A stretch of DNA of 64,000 nt, from contig JABIFY010000118.1 in assembly GCA_018650465.1 (NCBI GenBank), positions 1 through 64,000 of the forward strand. Direction: 5' to 3'. The notes beneath the pieces were generated by a model. It saw only the letters and a list, made by a program, of their open reading frames with translations. It searched no databases and was not told the origin of the DNA. Source of the stretch: Alphaproteobacteria bacterium. Lineage in GTDB: Bacteria; Pseudomonadota; Alphaproteobacteria; UBA2966. Below, in pieces: positions 1-7,883 of this stretch. Position 1 is the stretch's first letter; each line of letters opens with the position of its first letter. Position numbers and translations under genes: made by a program.

Positions 1-84
1 CCGCTTTCTGCCTTGCCCGACAAGCACTTCAACCTGCCGCAGCATCATCACAATCTCTTCTGGTTTGTTTCGCTTGATAGCCAT
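1..84 (-). CDS. IS3-family transposase OrfA, N-terminal part (partial)
   Basis: The minus strand encodes 28 residues starting MAIKRNKPEEIV and continuing MLRQVEVLVGQG, which matches the opening of IS3-family OrfA proteins (helix-turn-helix DNA-binding subunit). The ATG lies 7 bases after a strong AAGGAGG. The gene runs off the left edge, so neither the HTH end nor the DDE OrfB can be inspected, and activity cannot be judged. Confidence 0.72.
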   Translation of the reverse strand, partial: MAIKRNKPEEIVMMLRQVEVLVGQGRKR

Positions 85-140
85 TTCTGATCCTCCTTCA
101 ACTAACTATAAAGGTGGACCACTTTTTCGGGGGAAGACCA
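1..140 (-). mobile_element. End of an IS3-family insertion sequence
   Basis: The stretch runs from the window edge to a plausible terminal TGG...CCA boundary near base 140. Read on the minus strand the end is TGGTCTTCCCCCGAAAAAG, which looks like an IS3-type terminal inverted repeat, followed by a Shine-Dalgarno AAGGAGG and the start of orfA. Only the upstream (left) end of the element is in view, so the other repeat and the target duplication cannot be seen. It abuts a 5'-truncated cyclase gene. Confidence 0.7.
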
Positions 141-849
141 GGCAGCGGTTCCGTCAGTCGGGGTTCCCGGTTTGCTTTTATTGTTACTTGTCGCAGCCCT
201 CTACAATCTTGTGAGCCGGGCTCAGGCAAACATCAACTCACAATCCAATGCACTGCTTGACCTTCGCAAGCGGATCGAATCTTTGGTGTCTTCCACTGCT
301 GTGAATGCCGTCAAGGATGCAACCGCAGACGGCAACATACAATCACGCAACGTTACCACGACTCTCCTCTTTTCAGATATCAGGGATTTCACTGGGTTTG
401 CTGATCAAAATGCTGCGGAAGTTGTTGTTGAATTCCTGAATCAGATTATGACTTTGCAAGTGGAAATCCTCAAACGCCATGATGGCGACGTCGACAAGAT
501 GATTGGAGATGCCGTTTTGGCGCGTTTTGATGGAGAGAATGGAGACAAACGCGCACTTGCTGCCGCGCGTGAAATCGTAGATGCCGTAAAGCACGGCGAT
601 TTTCCTCGAGCATTGGGGATCGGAATATTTCACGGTGAAGTAATTTCAGGCGCTATCGGACCTGAAGACAGGCGCGATTTTACTGTTATTGGCAATACCG
701 TGAACATGGCGGCTCGTCTGTGTGCCTCAGCCAAGGCAAATGAAGTTGTCGTTGAAGAAAGTCTGGCGGACGACGCATTCGAACCCGTCGAATCAATTTT
801 AGTCAAAGGGCGCAATGATCCCTTGTCGATTAGACGGTGGCATTCTTGA
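141..849 (+). pseudogene. Class III adenylate/guanylate cyclase, 5'-truncated next to IS end
   Basis: The reading frame stays open leftwards into the IS end and carries the last part of a membrane helix (LLLLLVAALYNLV), a short linker and a complete class III cyclase catalytic domain. Visible motifs are FSDIRDFTG and KMIGDAVLARF (the two metal-binding aspartates), the substrate-side lysine in VDKMIGD, and NTVNMAARL (transition-state Asn and Arg). The N-terminal sensor and start codon are missing; the TTG at 172 offered by the ORF track lies inside the helix and has no ribosome site. The likely cause is insertion of the IS at about base 140. The catalytic domain looks intact, so read-through from the element could still make a fragment, but the gene is best treated as disrupted. 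Confidence 0.75.
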
Positions 850-942
850 GAGAAAAGGCATTGATGTTCACTGGAGACCGGCAATGAGTATTCATATGGC
901 AGATCATCGAGTTGGAGCATATCTAGCGTGGAGGTCACCTGA

Positions 943-1386
943 ATGAATTTAACACCCAGACAAGTGATGGAGACATACCTTTTGGAGGTTGGTGCTAAAG
1001 GGCGGTTGGAGTTGATCGAAGAGATCGCCCAACCAGATATGGTGGACGAAGCCAATCAGACCTTCGGTGGGCCGCCCGGTCGTGACGGCCTGGTGGCCCA
1101 TGTGGAAGGTTTTCGGCGCAACGTAGGGGATGTTCGCATCTCGATTGATCGCATAGTCGCTGGCACAGATGAAGTAATGGCGCAGTGGTCATTCACCGGA
1201 AAACATGTTGGCCCGTGGCTCGGTCGCACGCCAACCGGCAAGGAAATCACTGGCACTGTATTCAGCTTCTTTGACCTCACCGACGGGCGCATTAGTCGCT
1301 ACCGACTTTGGCTTTGCGCAATGTTCGAGGTGCCCGTGGTATTCGACTCATCGAAGCCGCGACGCTCTGGAGACACACAGAACTAA
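943..1386 (+). CDS. SnoaL-like ester cyclase family protein
   Basis: A 147-residue protein of the NTF2-fold SnoaL/ester-cyclase type. It has the family's N-terminal helical part (MNLTPRQVMETYL), a GRDGLVAHVEGFR segment and the late strands GKHVGPWLGRTPTGKEITG and FFDLTDGRISRYRLW that line the pocket. Family members hold small hydrophobic substrates and many have no known reaction, so no substrate is assigned. The ATG follows GGAGGT by 6 bases. It lies 93 bases after the broken cyclase on the same strand, with no visible functional link. Confidence 0.75.
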   Translation: MNLTPRQVMETYLLEVGAKGRLELIEEIAQPDMVDEANQTFGGPPGRDGLVAHVEGFRRNVGDVRISIDRIVAGTDEVMAQWSFTGKHVGPWLGRTPTGKEITGTVFSFFDLTDGRISRYRLWLCAMFEVPVVFDSSKPRRSGDTQN

Positions 1387-1474
1387 TTAACATTCAGATT
1401 GACGTAGTCTGTTCTGGATGGTCTGCTCGCCTTATTTGACCCGAGCGTTTAGGCTTTGAAGTTCCTGTCTCCAC

Positions 1475-1816
1475 CTAATTCCCGATCTCATATTCACCCA
1501 GATCACACAGATCTATGTTGTAATCCTCAACTTCTTCACCATCTGAAAAACGACTGAGGACGTCATAATGGCAATTGCGTCGGTCATCAGCGATCGTAAT
1601 TTCGATGGAATAGCCTGGCGCCAGATAAACATCGTCGAGCACGTCTTCTTCCCATCTTTTTGTCCCGGTGTGGGAGACATGAAAATTTACGAGTCTTACA
1701 TCTGTTCCGTTGGTCAGTGTAAAGGTAAGGTCTTCCGCCTGAGCGGGATTAACCGCATTAAGCATCGTCGCGCCAAAAAATATTGCACAAAACAAAGCGA
1801 ATTTTACTTTATTCAT
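1475..1816 (-). CDS. Small secreted protein of unknown function
   Basis: A 113-residue protein with a clear Sec signal peptide (positively charged MNKVK, hydrophobic stretch, cleavage after NPAQA). The mature part is short, acidic and beta-rich, with two conserved-looking segments: WEEDVLDDVYLAPGYS and a paired-cysteine region RRNCHYDVL / DLCDLGEY that could form a disulfide. Similar short periplasmic proteins occur in many proteobacteria without an assigned role. It is transcribed away from the methyltransferase at 2121. Function not recognised. Confidence 0.65.
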   Translation of the reverse strand: MNKVKFALFCAIFFGATMLNAVNPAQAEDLTFTLTNGTDVRLVNFHVSHTGTKRWEEDVLDDVYLAPGYSIEITIADDRRNCHYDVLSRFSDGEEVEDYNIDLCDLGEYEIGN

Positions 1817-2120
1817 TATTATGAATCTCCAAATTTTTGTTCGTCATTCAATTTACTTCAGATAGAGGGTGTGTCGAAGGCAGCTCAAGTAATTTCGTCA
1901 AAACCGATCCAGCGTTGATCCCTTTTTTCATAAACTCAGCGATGATCGAAACGCTGTCGTGACTTTAAATAGTTTCGTACAAGATGGAATAGCTTTTGGG
2001 GTCTGCTACCTTTAGTCATGTTAACAATGTTGCTTTAAATGCAAAAAAGGCCCTGCAACATCAAAATTCAAAATTATACTTTACACATCCGGTTATACCT
2101 GTGACCGAAATGAAGGATCG
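1817..2120. other. Divergent intergenic region, no gene seen
   Basis: About 300 AT-rich bases separate the minus-strand secreted protein from the plus-strand methyltransferase, so promoters for both must lie here. I see no convincing open frame, strong hairpin or clear paired -35/-10 boxes. Only short AT tracts are visible, such as TTAACAATGTTGCTTTAAAT around 2020. Confidence 0.4.
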
Positions 2121-2957
2121 ATGATGGCAAAAAGCACTGAACACATTCACGACTATTATTCGCCGGATGATTTGTATACCAAGATTGTTGAGGGGCTTGA
2201 AAAACTCGAGCTGGATTTGTCAAAAATCACCCTGGACGACCTTCAGCCCGTAGATGAATTTCATATTCGCGGCGACACGGCAACCAAGGAACTGATTGAA
2301 CTGGCGGGGTTTACACCCGACCAGCATATCCTGGATGTCGGATGTGGCATTGGCGGGTCCACACGACGTTTGTCACATGAAACAGGTTGTCGTGTAACCG
2401 GTATTGATTTGAGCGATGAGTATATCCATACAGCCCTGCGATTAACCGAACTGCTTAACATGCAGGAGCAGGTGTCGTTCGAGGCAGCCAGTGCTCTGGC
2501 CTTGCCGTTTGAAGACAATTCCTTTGATGGCGCCTGGTCCCTGCAGATGAATATGAATGTCGAAGACAAATTGTTGTGGCTTACAGAAACCTGCCGTGTT
2601 CTCAAACCCGGTGGGCGTGCTGTGTTGTACGAAGTATGTGGTAGCAAAAATGCCCCACCGTATTTTCCGGTGCCATGGGCCCAAAACAGCTCCATGAGTT
2701 ATTTGGTGCCGCCAGACACGTTCCGCGATGTCATGACAGCCGCCGGATTTGAAATCGCAGTTTTTAATGACAAGACAGACCTCGCCAGAGCGGCCTTTGC
2801 TCACATCAAGCAGCCCCAGGGCGAACCGAAATTACCGGTTCTGGGTGTTTATATGCTGGTGGGTAAGGATATCGGCACCAAGGCCTATAACCTGCACCGC
2901 AACCTTGAAGAGGAACGTGTCAGCCTGATTGAAACTGTCGCCATAAAACCGGCTTGA
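2121..2957 (+). CDS. SAM-dependent methyltransferase (N-/C-methyltransferase type)
   Basis: A 278-residue class I methyltransferase. Motif I is ILDVGCGIGGSTRRL (residues about 70-84), the acidic loop is VTGIDLS, motif II/III region is LPFEDNSFDGAWSLQMNMNV, and post-motif LKPGGRAVLYEV. The layout resembles the sarcosine/dimethylglycine and tocopherol-type methyltransferases, which act on soluble small molecules. The substrate cannot be named. Two adjacent ATGs (2121, 2124) follow AAGGA; either could start. It stands alone, followed by the decayed DUF2157 gene. Confidence 0.8.
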   Translation: MMAKSTEHIHDYYSPDDLYTKIVEGLEKLELDLSKITLDDLQPVDEFHIRGDTATKELIELAGFTPDQHILDVGCGIGGSTRRLSHETGCRVTGIDLSDEYIHTALRLTELLNMQEQVSFEAASALALPFEDNSFDGAWSLQMNMNVEDKLLWLTETCRVLKPGGRAVLYEVCGSKNAPPYFPVPWAQNSSMSYLVPPDTFRDVMTAAGFEIAVFNDKTDLARAAFAHIKQPQGEPKLPVLGVYMLVGKDIGTKAYNLHRNLEEERVSLIETVAIKPA

Positions 2958-3038
2958 TAGCGACCGATTATCGGTCCAGTGACCGTATTGTGTTTCGGTG
3001 ATTTGTTGATTTATACGCATAGAAAAAGATGATCTTGA

Positions 3039-3420
3039 GTGGGCGGTGACGCAGGGCGTCCCGGCTTTGGACTGGCCAATATCTTGTATTACGTTGGGGC
3101 GCTGCTGGCCATCGGGGCCCTGAGCTGGTTCATGACCGTCGCCTGGGAAGGTTTCGGTGGTAGCGGCATATTCCTGATATCGGTCCTCTATGCGGCCGCA
3201 TTTGTCGGAGCAGGGCACAGGCTGTGGAATCAGGCCGGCCTCAAGATATCAGCCGGGCTGTTGGTGACCATAGGCGTTTCCATTCGTGCTTACCCTTCGT
3301 GGCGCATTCATTCTCTATAGCGGAATTCTGCTACATCGGCACGGCAACAAAATTGAACAACTTCTCGTGGCTGCCATGCCGGAATGGATACGCGACCTGC
3401 GTCCCGGGGGCAGGAAAGGT
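3039..3420 (+). pseudogene. Remnant of a DUF2157-type membrane protein
   Basis: Two frames together recall the DUF2157 membrane family. The first (3039-3285) encodes NILYYVGALLAIGALSWFM and a second helix with FGGSGIFLISVLYAAAFVGA, then GLLVTIGVS. The second (from 3286, another frame) encodes AFILYSGILLHRHGNKIEQ and MPEWIRDLRPG, like the last helix and basic tail of such proteins. The middle helices are missing and a TGA lies immediately before 3039, so the N-terminus is lost as well. I infer an old gene reduced by at least one internal deletion or frameshift. Alternatively the first frame could be a small two-helix protein starting at GTG 3039, but no ribosome site supports it. Confidence 0.55.
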
Positions 3421-3440
3421 ATTTGGAAAAGACCGCTCAT

Positions 3441-4013
3441 TTACCCGCCGGTCAGGACGGCCAGACAGGATTTCAGTAAATCCTTGCTCTTGATTTGAGC
3501 GGGCTTGGCTGCGATCAGATGCCTGCCGGTGATCAGGGAATATAAAAGCCAGGCCCGCGCTTCTGCTTCAACTTCATTGTCACAAAGTTGAACGAACAAC
3601 TTCCTCAAAAATGCCAGGCGATGTTCATCAACGCGACGCAGGGCTTGCCGTACCTTTTTGTCCCTTCGTCCCCATTGCCTCAATGCAGGTTCCAGCCGGA
3701 CGCTGACTTGTTCTATCGACAATTCAATTGTTCGCCTGAGGCGTTCATCGGCTGTGCCGCCAGCCTTTTCAACCTGGTCGATAATGTCGAGCGTGCCAAC
3801 GCCTTCCCATCGTGTCAGCATGGCGTCCAGCAGATCCTGCCGGTCCTTGAAATGCCAATAAAAACTACCTTTGGTCACGCCCAGTTCACGTGCCAAGGGC
3901 GCAATCAACACCTTGTCGATTCCGTCCACGGCAAGCCGATCGAGTGCGCAATCTATCCAACCGTCGCGGCTGAGTGAGGATGTATCTTGTGTAATTTTTT
4001 GGGCAACTGTCAT
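3441..4013 (-). CDS. TetR-family transcriptional regulator
   Basis: A 190-residue repressor. The N-terminal HTH is visible as WIDCALDRLAVDGIDKVLI...LARELGVTKGSFYWHF (residues about 17-60), followed by an all-helical ligand domain. I start at ATG 4013 (MTVAQK) rather than the longer ORF at 4106, because the longer version would run through the divergent promoter and both palindromes. It faces the iron-sulfur/acyl-CoA operon at 4080, so it most likely controls that operon and itself. The inducer is unknown; the neighbouring genes suggest an acyl-CoA or aromatic-type ligand (inference). Confidence 0.85.
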   Translation of the reverse strand: MTVAQKITQDTSSLSRDGWIDCALDRLAVDGIDKVLIAPLARELGVTKGSFYWHFKDRQDLLDAMLTRWEGVGTLDIIDQVEKAGGTADERLRRTIELSIEQVSVRLEPALRQWGRRDKKVRQALRRVDEHRLAFLRKLFVQLCDNEVEAEARAWLLYSLITGRHLIAAKPAQIKSKDLLKSCLAVLTGG

Positions 4014-4022
4014 GTCTGCACC

Positions 4023-4083
4023 ATACCCCAGGGTATTGACTCTGGCAATTGATGCACATAACCTTCCATACTGTAGGGTATGG
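4023..4083. promoter_or_regulatory. Divergent promoter with two TetR-like palindromes
   Basis: Two copies of a 14-bp palindromic motif are present: ATACCCCAGGGTAT (4023-4036) and ATACTGTAGGGTAT (4068-4081), 45 bp centre to centre. Between them lies a sigma-70-like promoter for the plus strand, TTGACT (4036-4041) and TAACCT (4059-4064) with 17-bp spacing. The first site abuts the -35 box and the second covers the expected transcription start. This is the pattern of a repressor operator pair, and the divergent TetR gene is the obvious candidate. Confidence 0.65.
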
Positions 4084-5138
4084 AGAACGCTTTGAAAGTG
4101 AATCAAAAAAGTTCAGCTACTTTGGGCGCGACTGACGTCAAGGCCATGGCCCTTGAGGCCGGTGCTGACCTGGTCGGTATTGCCAGTGCAGAAACGCTAA
4201 ATCAATTCCCGCCGGACCCGCGCTGGCCGCAAACACCTGGCCGTTTGAGTGCCGATGCAAAAAGTGTCATCGTCCTGGCATTGCGTGTGCCTGTCGCCAG
4301 CTTTCGCACACGTGAACCCGAGCCTTACCAGATGGTCAACATGATGATCAATCGACGGCTCGACAAACAGGCCCGTAAAGTTTCCGAACAACTGGAACGC
4401 CAGGGTTTTTTCGGCTTGGTCATGAACAACAATTCGTCCGACTGGGAATTAAAATCGGGAACCTACGGGCCGCTCAGCTTGCGCCATTTGGCCATTGAAG
4501 CTGGCATGGGGACCCTGGGACTGGGCGTCAATTTCATGTGTGTTGAATACGGCCCGCGCGTCAATCTGGCTGTTGTTGTGACCGATGCCGAACTGGAACC
4601 CGACCAGCCGATGACAGAACAACTCTGCGTCGGTGAAGGGTGTTCACGCTGCCTCTATGCCTGCCCAACGGATTCTGTATTGCACTTTAACATCGACAAA
4701 CGCGGCTGCTCCACCGAAGCACAGGTCACGGGCATTTACGGGGTTTCCAATCTCTTCCATCGTCATCTGGAATCTGACGAGGAGACCCGACGGTCTATCC
4801 TGAATTCAGGTGAACTGATGGCTTACTGGCAGGGTATCACGCGGGTCTGGGGCTGTTTTGGGACCTGCCCGCGCTGTACGGCGGTGTGTCCGGTTGGCGA
4901 CGACTATCACGCCTTTCTGGCCGCACCACAAAAAGTCATTCCCGAAAGCACACCGGAGCGCATCGAGAAGGGCAAGTCCTACAAGGCTGCGCTCAAACAA
5001 GGTGACGATATCCCTGGCATGAATGACTGGAATATCCGTTGGGTAGGGCCGGACGGTTACACAGGCAAAGCTGCGAAAGCACAGCGTGAAAAATTCAGAT
5101 TAAGTCAGCAGATCAAGTTGCAGGAACCAACGTCATGA
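4080..5138 (+). CDS. QueG/RdhA-like iron-sulfur protein, type A (copy 1)
   Basis: A protein of up to 352 residues laid out like epoxyqueuosine reductase and the cores of reductive dehalogenases: an N-terminal DUF1730/corrinoid-type domain (GADLVGIASAE, RHLAIEAGMGTLGLG) followed by a two-cluster ferredoxin domain. Cluster cysteines are in CVGEGCSRCLYACP, the lone Cys of KRGCSTE, and CPRCTAVCPVGDDY. A B12 cofactor is known for QueG and RdhA, but not proven here. The start is uncertain: ATG 4080 overlaps the operator and would be almost leaderless, while TTG 4092 and GTG 4098 follow a GGAG. The TGA overlaps the ATG of the next gene (ATGA), so the two are translationally coupled. Paralogous to 24415-25461. 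Confidence 0.8.
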   Translation: MENALKVNQKSSATLGATDVKAMALEAGADLVGIASAETLNQFPPDPRWPQTPGRLSADAKSVIVLALRVPVASFRTREPEPYQMVNMMINRRLDKQARKVSEQLERQGFFGLVMNNNSSDWELKSGTYGPLSLRHLAIEAGMGTLGLGVNFMCVEYGPRVNLAVVVTDAELEPDQPMTEQLCVGEGCSRCLYACPTDSVLHFNIDKRGCSTEAQVTGIYGVSNLFHRHLESDEETRRSILNSGELMAYWQGITRVWGCFGTCPRCTAVCPVGDDYHAFLAAPQKVIPESTPERIEKGKSYKAALKQGDDIPGMNDWNIRWVGPDGYTGKAAKAQREKFRLSQQIKLQEPTS

Positions 5139-6109
5139 ACGAGCTAATCCCGACCACACTGACAGCTGATGACATCAAGCAAAAGGCCAGGTCCCTGGGT
5201 GCTGATCTGGTTGGAATTGCCGACGGTGCGATCATGGACCAATACCCGCCCGACCCTGACAATCCACGTGGGCCTTCAGATATCACAGAAATCGACGGCG
5301 GCCGGGTGATCGTGCTGGCCAAACGGATCAGCTTCGCCACGTCGCGCCTTCCTGCCTGGAATGATCAGCACAAGTTCTATGGCGATGAATTATTGATCTC
5401 GGCGCTGGAGGAACTGGCGCTCGATCTGGTGTTCTGGCTGGAAGACAATGGCGTGCCGGGATTGTTGGTGCCGTATCATCATGTCGATCCAACGAAGTTT
5501 CTGAAGGGCAAGGACACACAGACGACCCACCCCTTGTCAGCAACCCACGCGGCTGTCGAAGCGGGGCTTGGTACTCTGGGGCTAAATCATCAGCTCATCA
5601 CACCCGAATACGGCCCCAGGGTCATTCTGGGCATCGTCATGACCTCAGCGGACATTGCACCAGACCAGAAAATGGAAAAGACCCTGTGTCTTGGGCCTGA
5701 ATGCGGTCGCTGCCTCAAGGCCTGTCCAGCTGATGCCGTTCAACACTGGGACCGGGACTGGAAAAGCTGCGATACCTATCGTTCGCCCTTTGGCTTCGAA
5801 TTTGTCGCCGATTATCTGACCGGCGTCATGACTGAGACCGATCAGAAAAAGCAAATCGGCATGTTGCGCAGCATGGAGTCATCGGAATTGTTTCAGGCCA
5901 TGTTGCGCGGTAGCGGGATCATCACTGGCTGCCGCCGTTGCGCCGATGTCTGTCCGGTGGGTGACGATTATGAAGAATTATTAAAGAAGTGGGTCGACGA
6001 GATCGCCGAAGAAACGCCGGAAAAAATTGCACGTCTGGCAGAGATGGTCGATGCTGAATTGCCAAAGAGTTACCAAAACCAAAAACGCTGGATCGGAGAC
6101 TTGGGGTGA
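5135..6109 (+). CDS. QueG/RdhA-like iron-sulfur protein, type B (copy 1)
   Basis: A 324-residue partner of the preceding gene with the same architecture but clearly a distinct subtype. It has GADLVGIADGAIMDQYPPDP, then HAAVEAGLGTLGLNHQL, then the clusters CLGPECGRCLKACP, the lone Cys of WKSCDTYRS, and CRRCADVCPVGDDY. The initiation codon overlaps the previous stop by 4 bases, so the two proteins are probably made in equal amounts and may form a heteromer (inference). Its closest relative in the window is 23391-24392. It lacks the HEAT tail of E. coli QueG. No redox substrate can be named from sequence. Confidence 0.8.
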   Translation: MNELIPTTLTADDIKQKARSLGADLVGIADGAIMDQYPPDPDNPRGPSDITEIDGGRVIVLAKRISFATSRLPAWNDQHKFYGDELLISALEELALDLVFWLEDNGVPGLLVPYHHVDPTKFLKGKDTQTTHPLSATHAAVEAGLGTLGLNHQLITPEYGPRVILGIVMTSADIAPDQKMEKTLCLGPECGRCLKACPADAVQHWDRDWKSCDTYRSPFGFEFVADYLTGVMTETDQKKQIGMLRSMESSELFQAMLRGSGIITGCRRCADVCPVGDDYEELLKKWVDEIAEETPEKIARLAEMVDAELPKSYQNQKRWIGDLG

Positions 6110-6146
6110 GCCAGGAACATATTACAGTTATGAATGCGGATTGAAT

Positions 6147-7829
6147 ATGGACTACAAAACACCAGTTGAAGACATGCTTTTCGCTTTGAAATATGGTGCA
6201 GAAGCTGACCGGCTTCCCGATTGGGACGATGATCTTGCGCGGGATATCATTACCCAGGCCGGACGCTTCGTTGATCAGGAAATCGCGCCGCTTGATCCTC
6301 TTGCCGACGTCAGCCCGCCCGTATTGATAGACAACAGGGTTAAGGTTGCACCGGAACTGGTAGCCGCTGTAGGAAAATTTACGGAAAGCGGTTGGCTCGG
6401 TCTCGCCATGCCGGAAGCCTTCGGTGGCCAGGGGCTGCCTGGCGTATTAACCTCGGCTGTTCTGGAAATGCTGGGCGGCGCGTGTGTCAACATCCTGATG
6501 ATGGTGGCCTGCCCGGAGGCCGCCATGCGGCTGATCCTTGATCAGGCAAATGAGGATCAAAAGAAACGCTTCATTCCAGGCATTGTTTCCGGCGAATACA
6601 GCACAACAATCGTCTTGAGTGAACCGCAGGCAGGCTCCGACCTTTCGCTGATCGCCACGAAAGCTCAACAAGACGACGACGGTGTCTGGCGTCTTACGGG
6701 CAACAAGGTTTTTACCTCAAACGCAGATCACGACATAACGCCGAACATCCTTCACTGCGTTTTGGCGCGCACGGGTGATGAAGAAAGTGGTGCCAGGGGA
6801 TTATCCTTGTTTTTGTGCTCCGCCGTCTTGCCCGATGGTCAACGAAACACTATTCGGGTCGACCGCATCGAAGACAAAATGGGCTTACATGCCAGCCCAA
6901 CTTGTCAGGTATTTTTTGACGGTGCAGAGGCGGAAATAGTTGGTGCCCCGGGTGAGGGCCTGATGCGCATGTTCACGATGATGAACGCCATGAGAATTGA
7001 TGTTGCGGCCCAGGGAACCGGTCTTTGCCAGGTCGCCGCCCAAAGAAGTCGTGACTATGCGGCGGATCGACGGCAGGGGCGGGCGCTGCAGCCGGATCAA
7101 CAAGATAAGGGTGCTGTCCCGATCAATCGGCACGGGGACGTCAGGCGCGGATTGCTGACGCAAACGGCTTGGGTCGAAGGTTTGCGCAGCATGCTCTATC
7201 GCTCCGCGGTTGACATTGAACTTGGGGAAAACCCCGCTCTGGTCGAACTGATGACCCCGGTTTGCAAGGTGCTTGCAACAGATGCGGCCGTTGAGTGCGC
7301 CAACATCGCCATACAAATCCATGGTGGCTATGGATATATCAAGGAATATCGGGTGGAACAGATCCTGCGCGATGCGCGGATCGGCCGGATATTTGAAGGT
7401 GCGAACGGCTTGCATGCGACCAATCTGGTCACACGCACTTTGGCAGCCAGGGGCGGGGCCAGCGCTGAGGCATTTGAGCAAGATTGTAAAGACGCAATCC
7501 TGGCCAGTCGCGCCGTGGGAACCAGTGGCATGGCTGAAGCCTTATCCGAAGGTCTTGTCGCCTGGCGGGCGTCGCGTGACGCGGTCGCTAAACTCACCGA
7601 CCCAGGATTTGTGGCCTATCCTTTTATGGAACTGACAGGGCTGCTTGCCCTTGGCGTGGCCTGGAGCCGCCTTGAGAAAAATGCTGACGCATCGGCCAAT
7701 CCGGAGCGCATCAGAACCACAGCTGCATTTGTGCGGGACTGGATGCTGCCGGAGACAAAATTCCTGAGTGAACGGATTACGTCGGCTGAGGAAAACCTGA
7801 CAATGACCGGAACGGCATTTCAATCTTGA
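6147..7829 (+). CDS. Acyl-CoA dehydrogenase, large DmdC-like type
   Basis: A 560-residue flavoprotein that would oxidise an acyl-CoA to the enoyl-CoA. The opening MDYKTPVEDMLFALK is typical of the large DmdC-like (3-methylmercaptopropionyl-CoA dehydrogenase) branch. Also visible are the FAD/substrate segment TIVLSEPQAGSDLS, VTGNK-like LTGNKVFTSNADHD, HGGYGYIKEYRVEQ, and IFEGANGLHATNLV with the glutamate at the catalytic-base position. ATG 6147 is chosen over the longer ORF, which would overlap the previous gene. It lies 37 bases after the iron-sulfur pair and 54 bases before a CoA ligase, so a four-gene operon is likely. DmdC substrate use is not proven. Confidence 0.83.
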   Translation: MDYKTPVEDMLFALKYGAEADRLPDWDDDLARDIITQAGRFVDQEIAPLDPLADVSPPVLIDNRVKVAPELVAAVGKFTESGWLGLAMPEAFGGQGLPGVLTSAVLEMLGGACVNILMMVACPEAAMRLILDQANEDQKKRFIPGIVSGEYSTTIVLSEPQAGSDLSLIATKAQQDDDGVWRLTGNKVFTSNADHDITPNILHCVLARTGDEESGARGLSLFLCSAVLPDGQRNTIRVDRIEDKMGLHASPTCQVFFDGAEAEIVGAPGEGLMRMFTMMNAMRIDVAAQGTGLCQVAAQRSRDYAADRRQGRALQPDQQDKGAVPINRHGDVRRGLLTQTAWVEGLRSMLYRSAVDIELGENPALVELMTPVCKVLATDAAVECANIAIQIHGGYGYIKEYRVEQILRDARIGRIFEGANGLHATNLVTRTLAARGGASAEAFEQDCKDAILASRAVGTSGMAEALSEGLVAWRASRDAVAKLTDPGFVAYPFMELTGLLALGVAWSRLEKNADASANPERIRTTAAFVRDWMLPETKFLSERITSAEENLTMTGTAFQS

Positions 7830-7883
7830 CATCGAAAAAGATATCAATACATGCGAAAATAATTTGCCCTCAGGGAGGCACCC

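Noticed and set aside
6885-7481. Minus-strand ORF of 198 codons
   Set aside because: Antisense to the acyl-CoA dehydrogenase; no family features.
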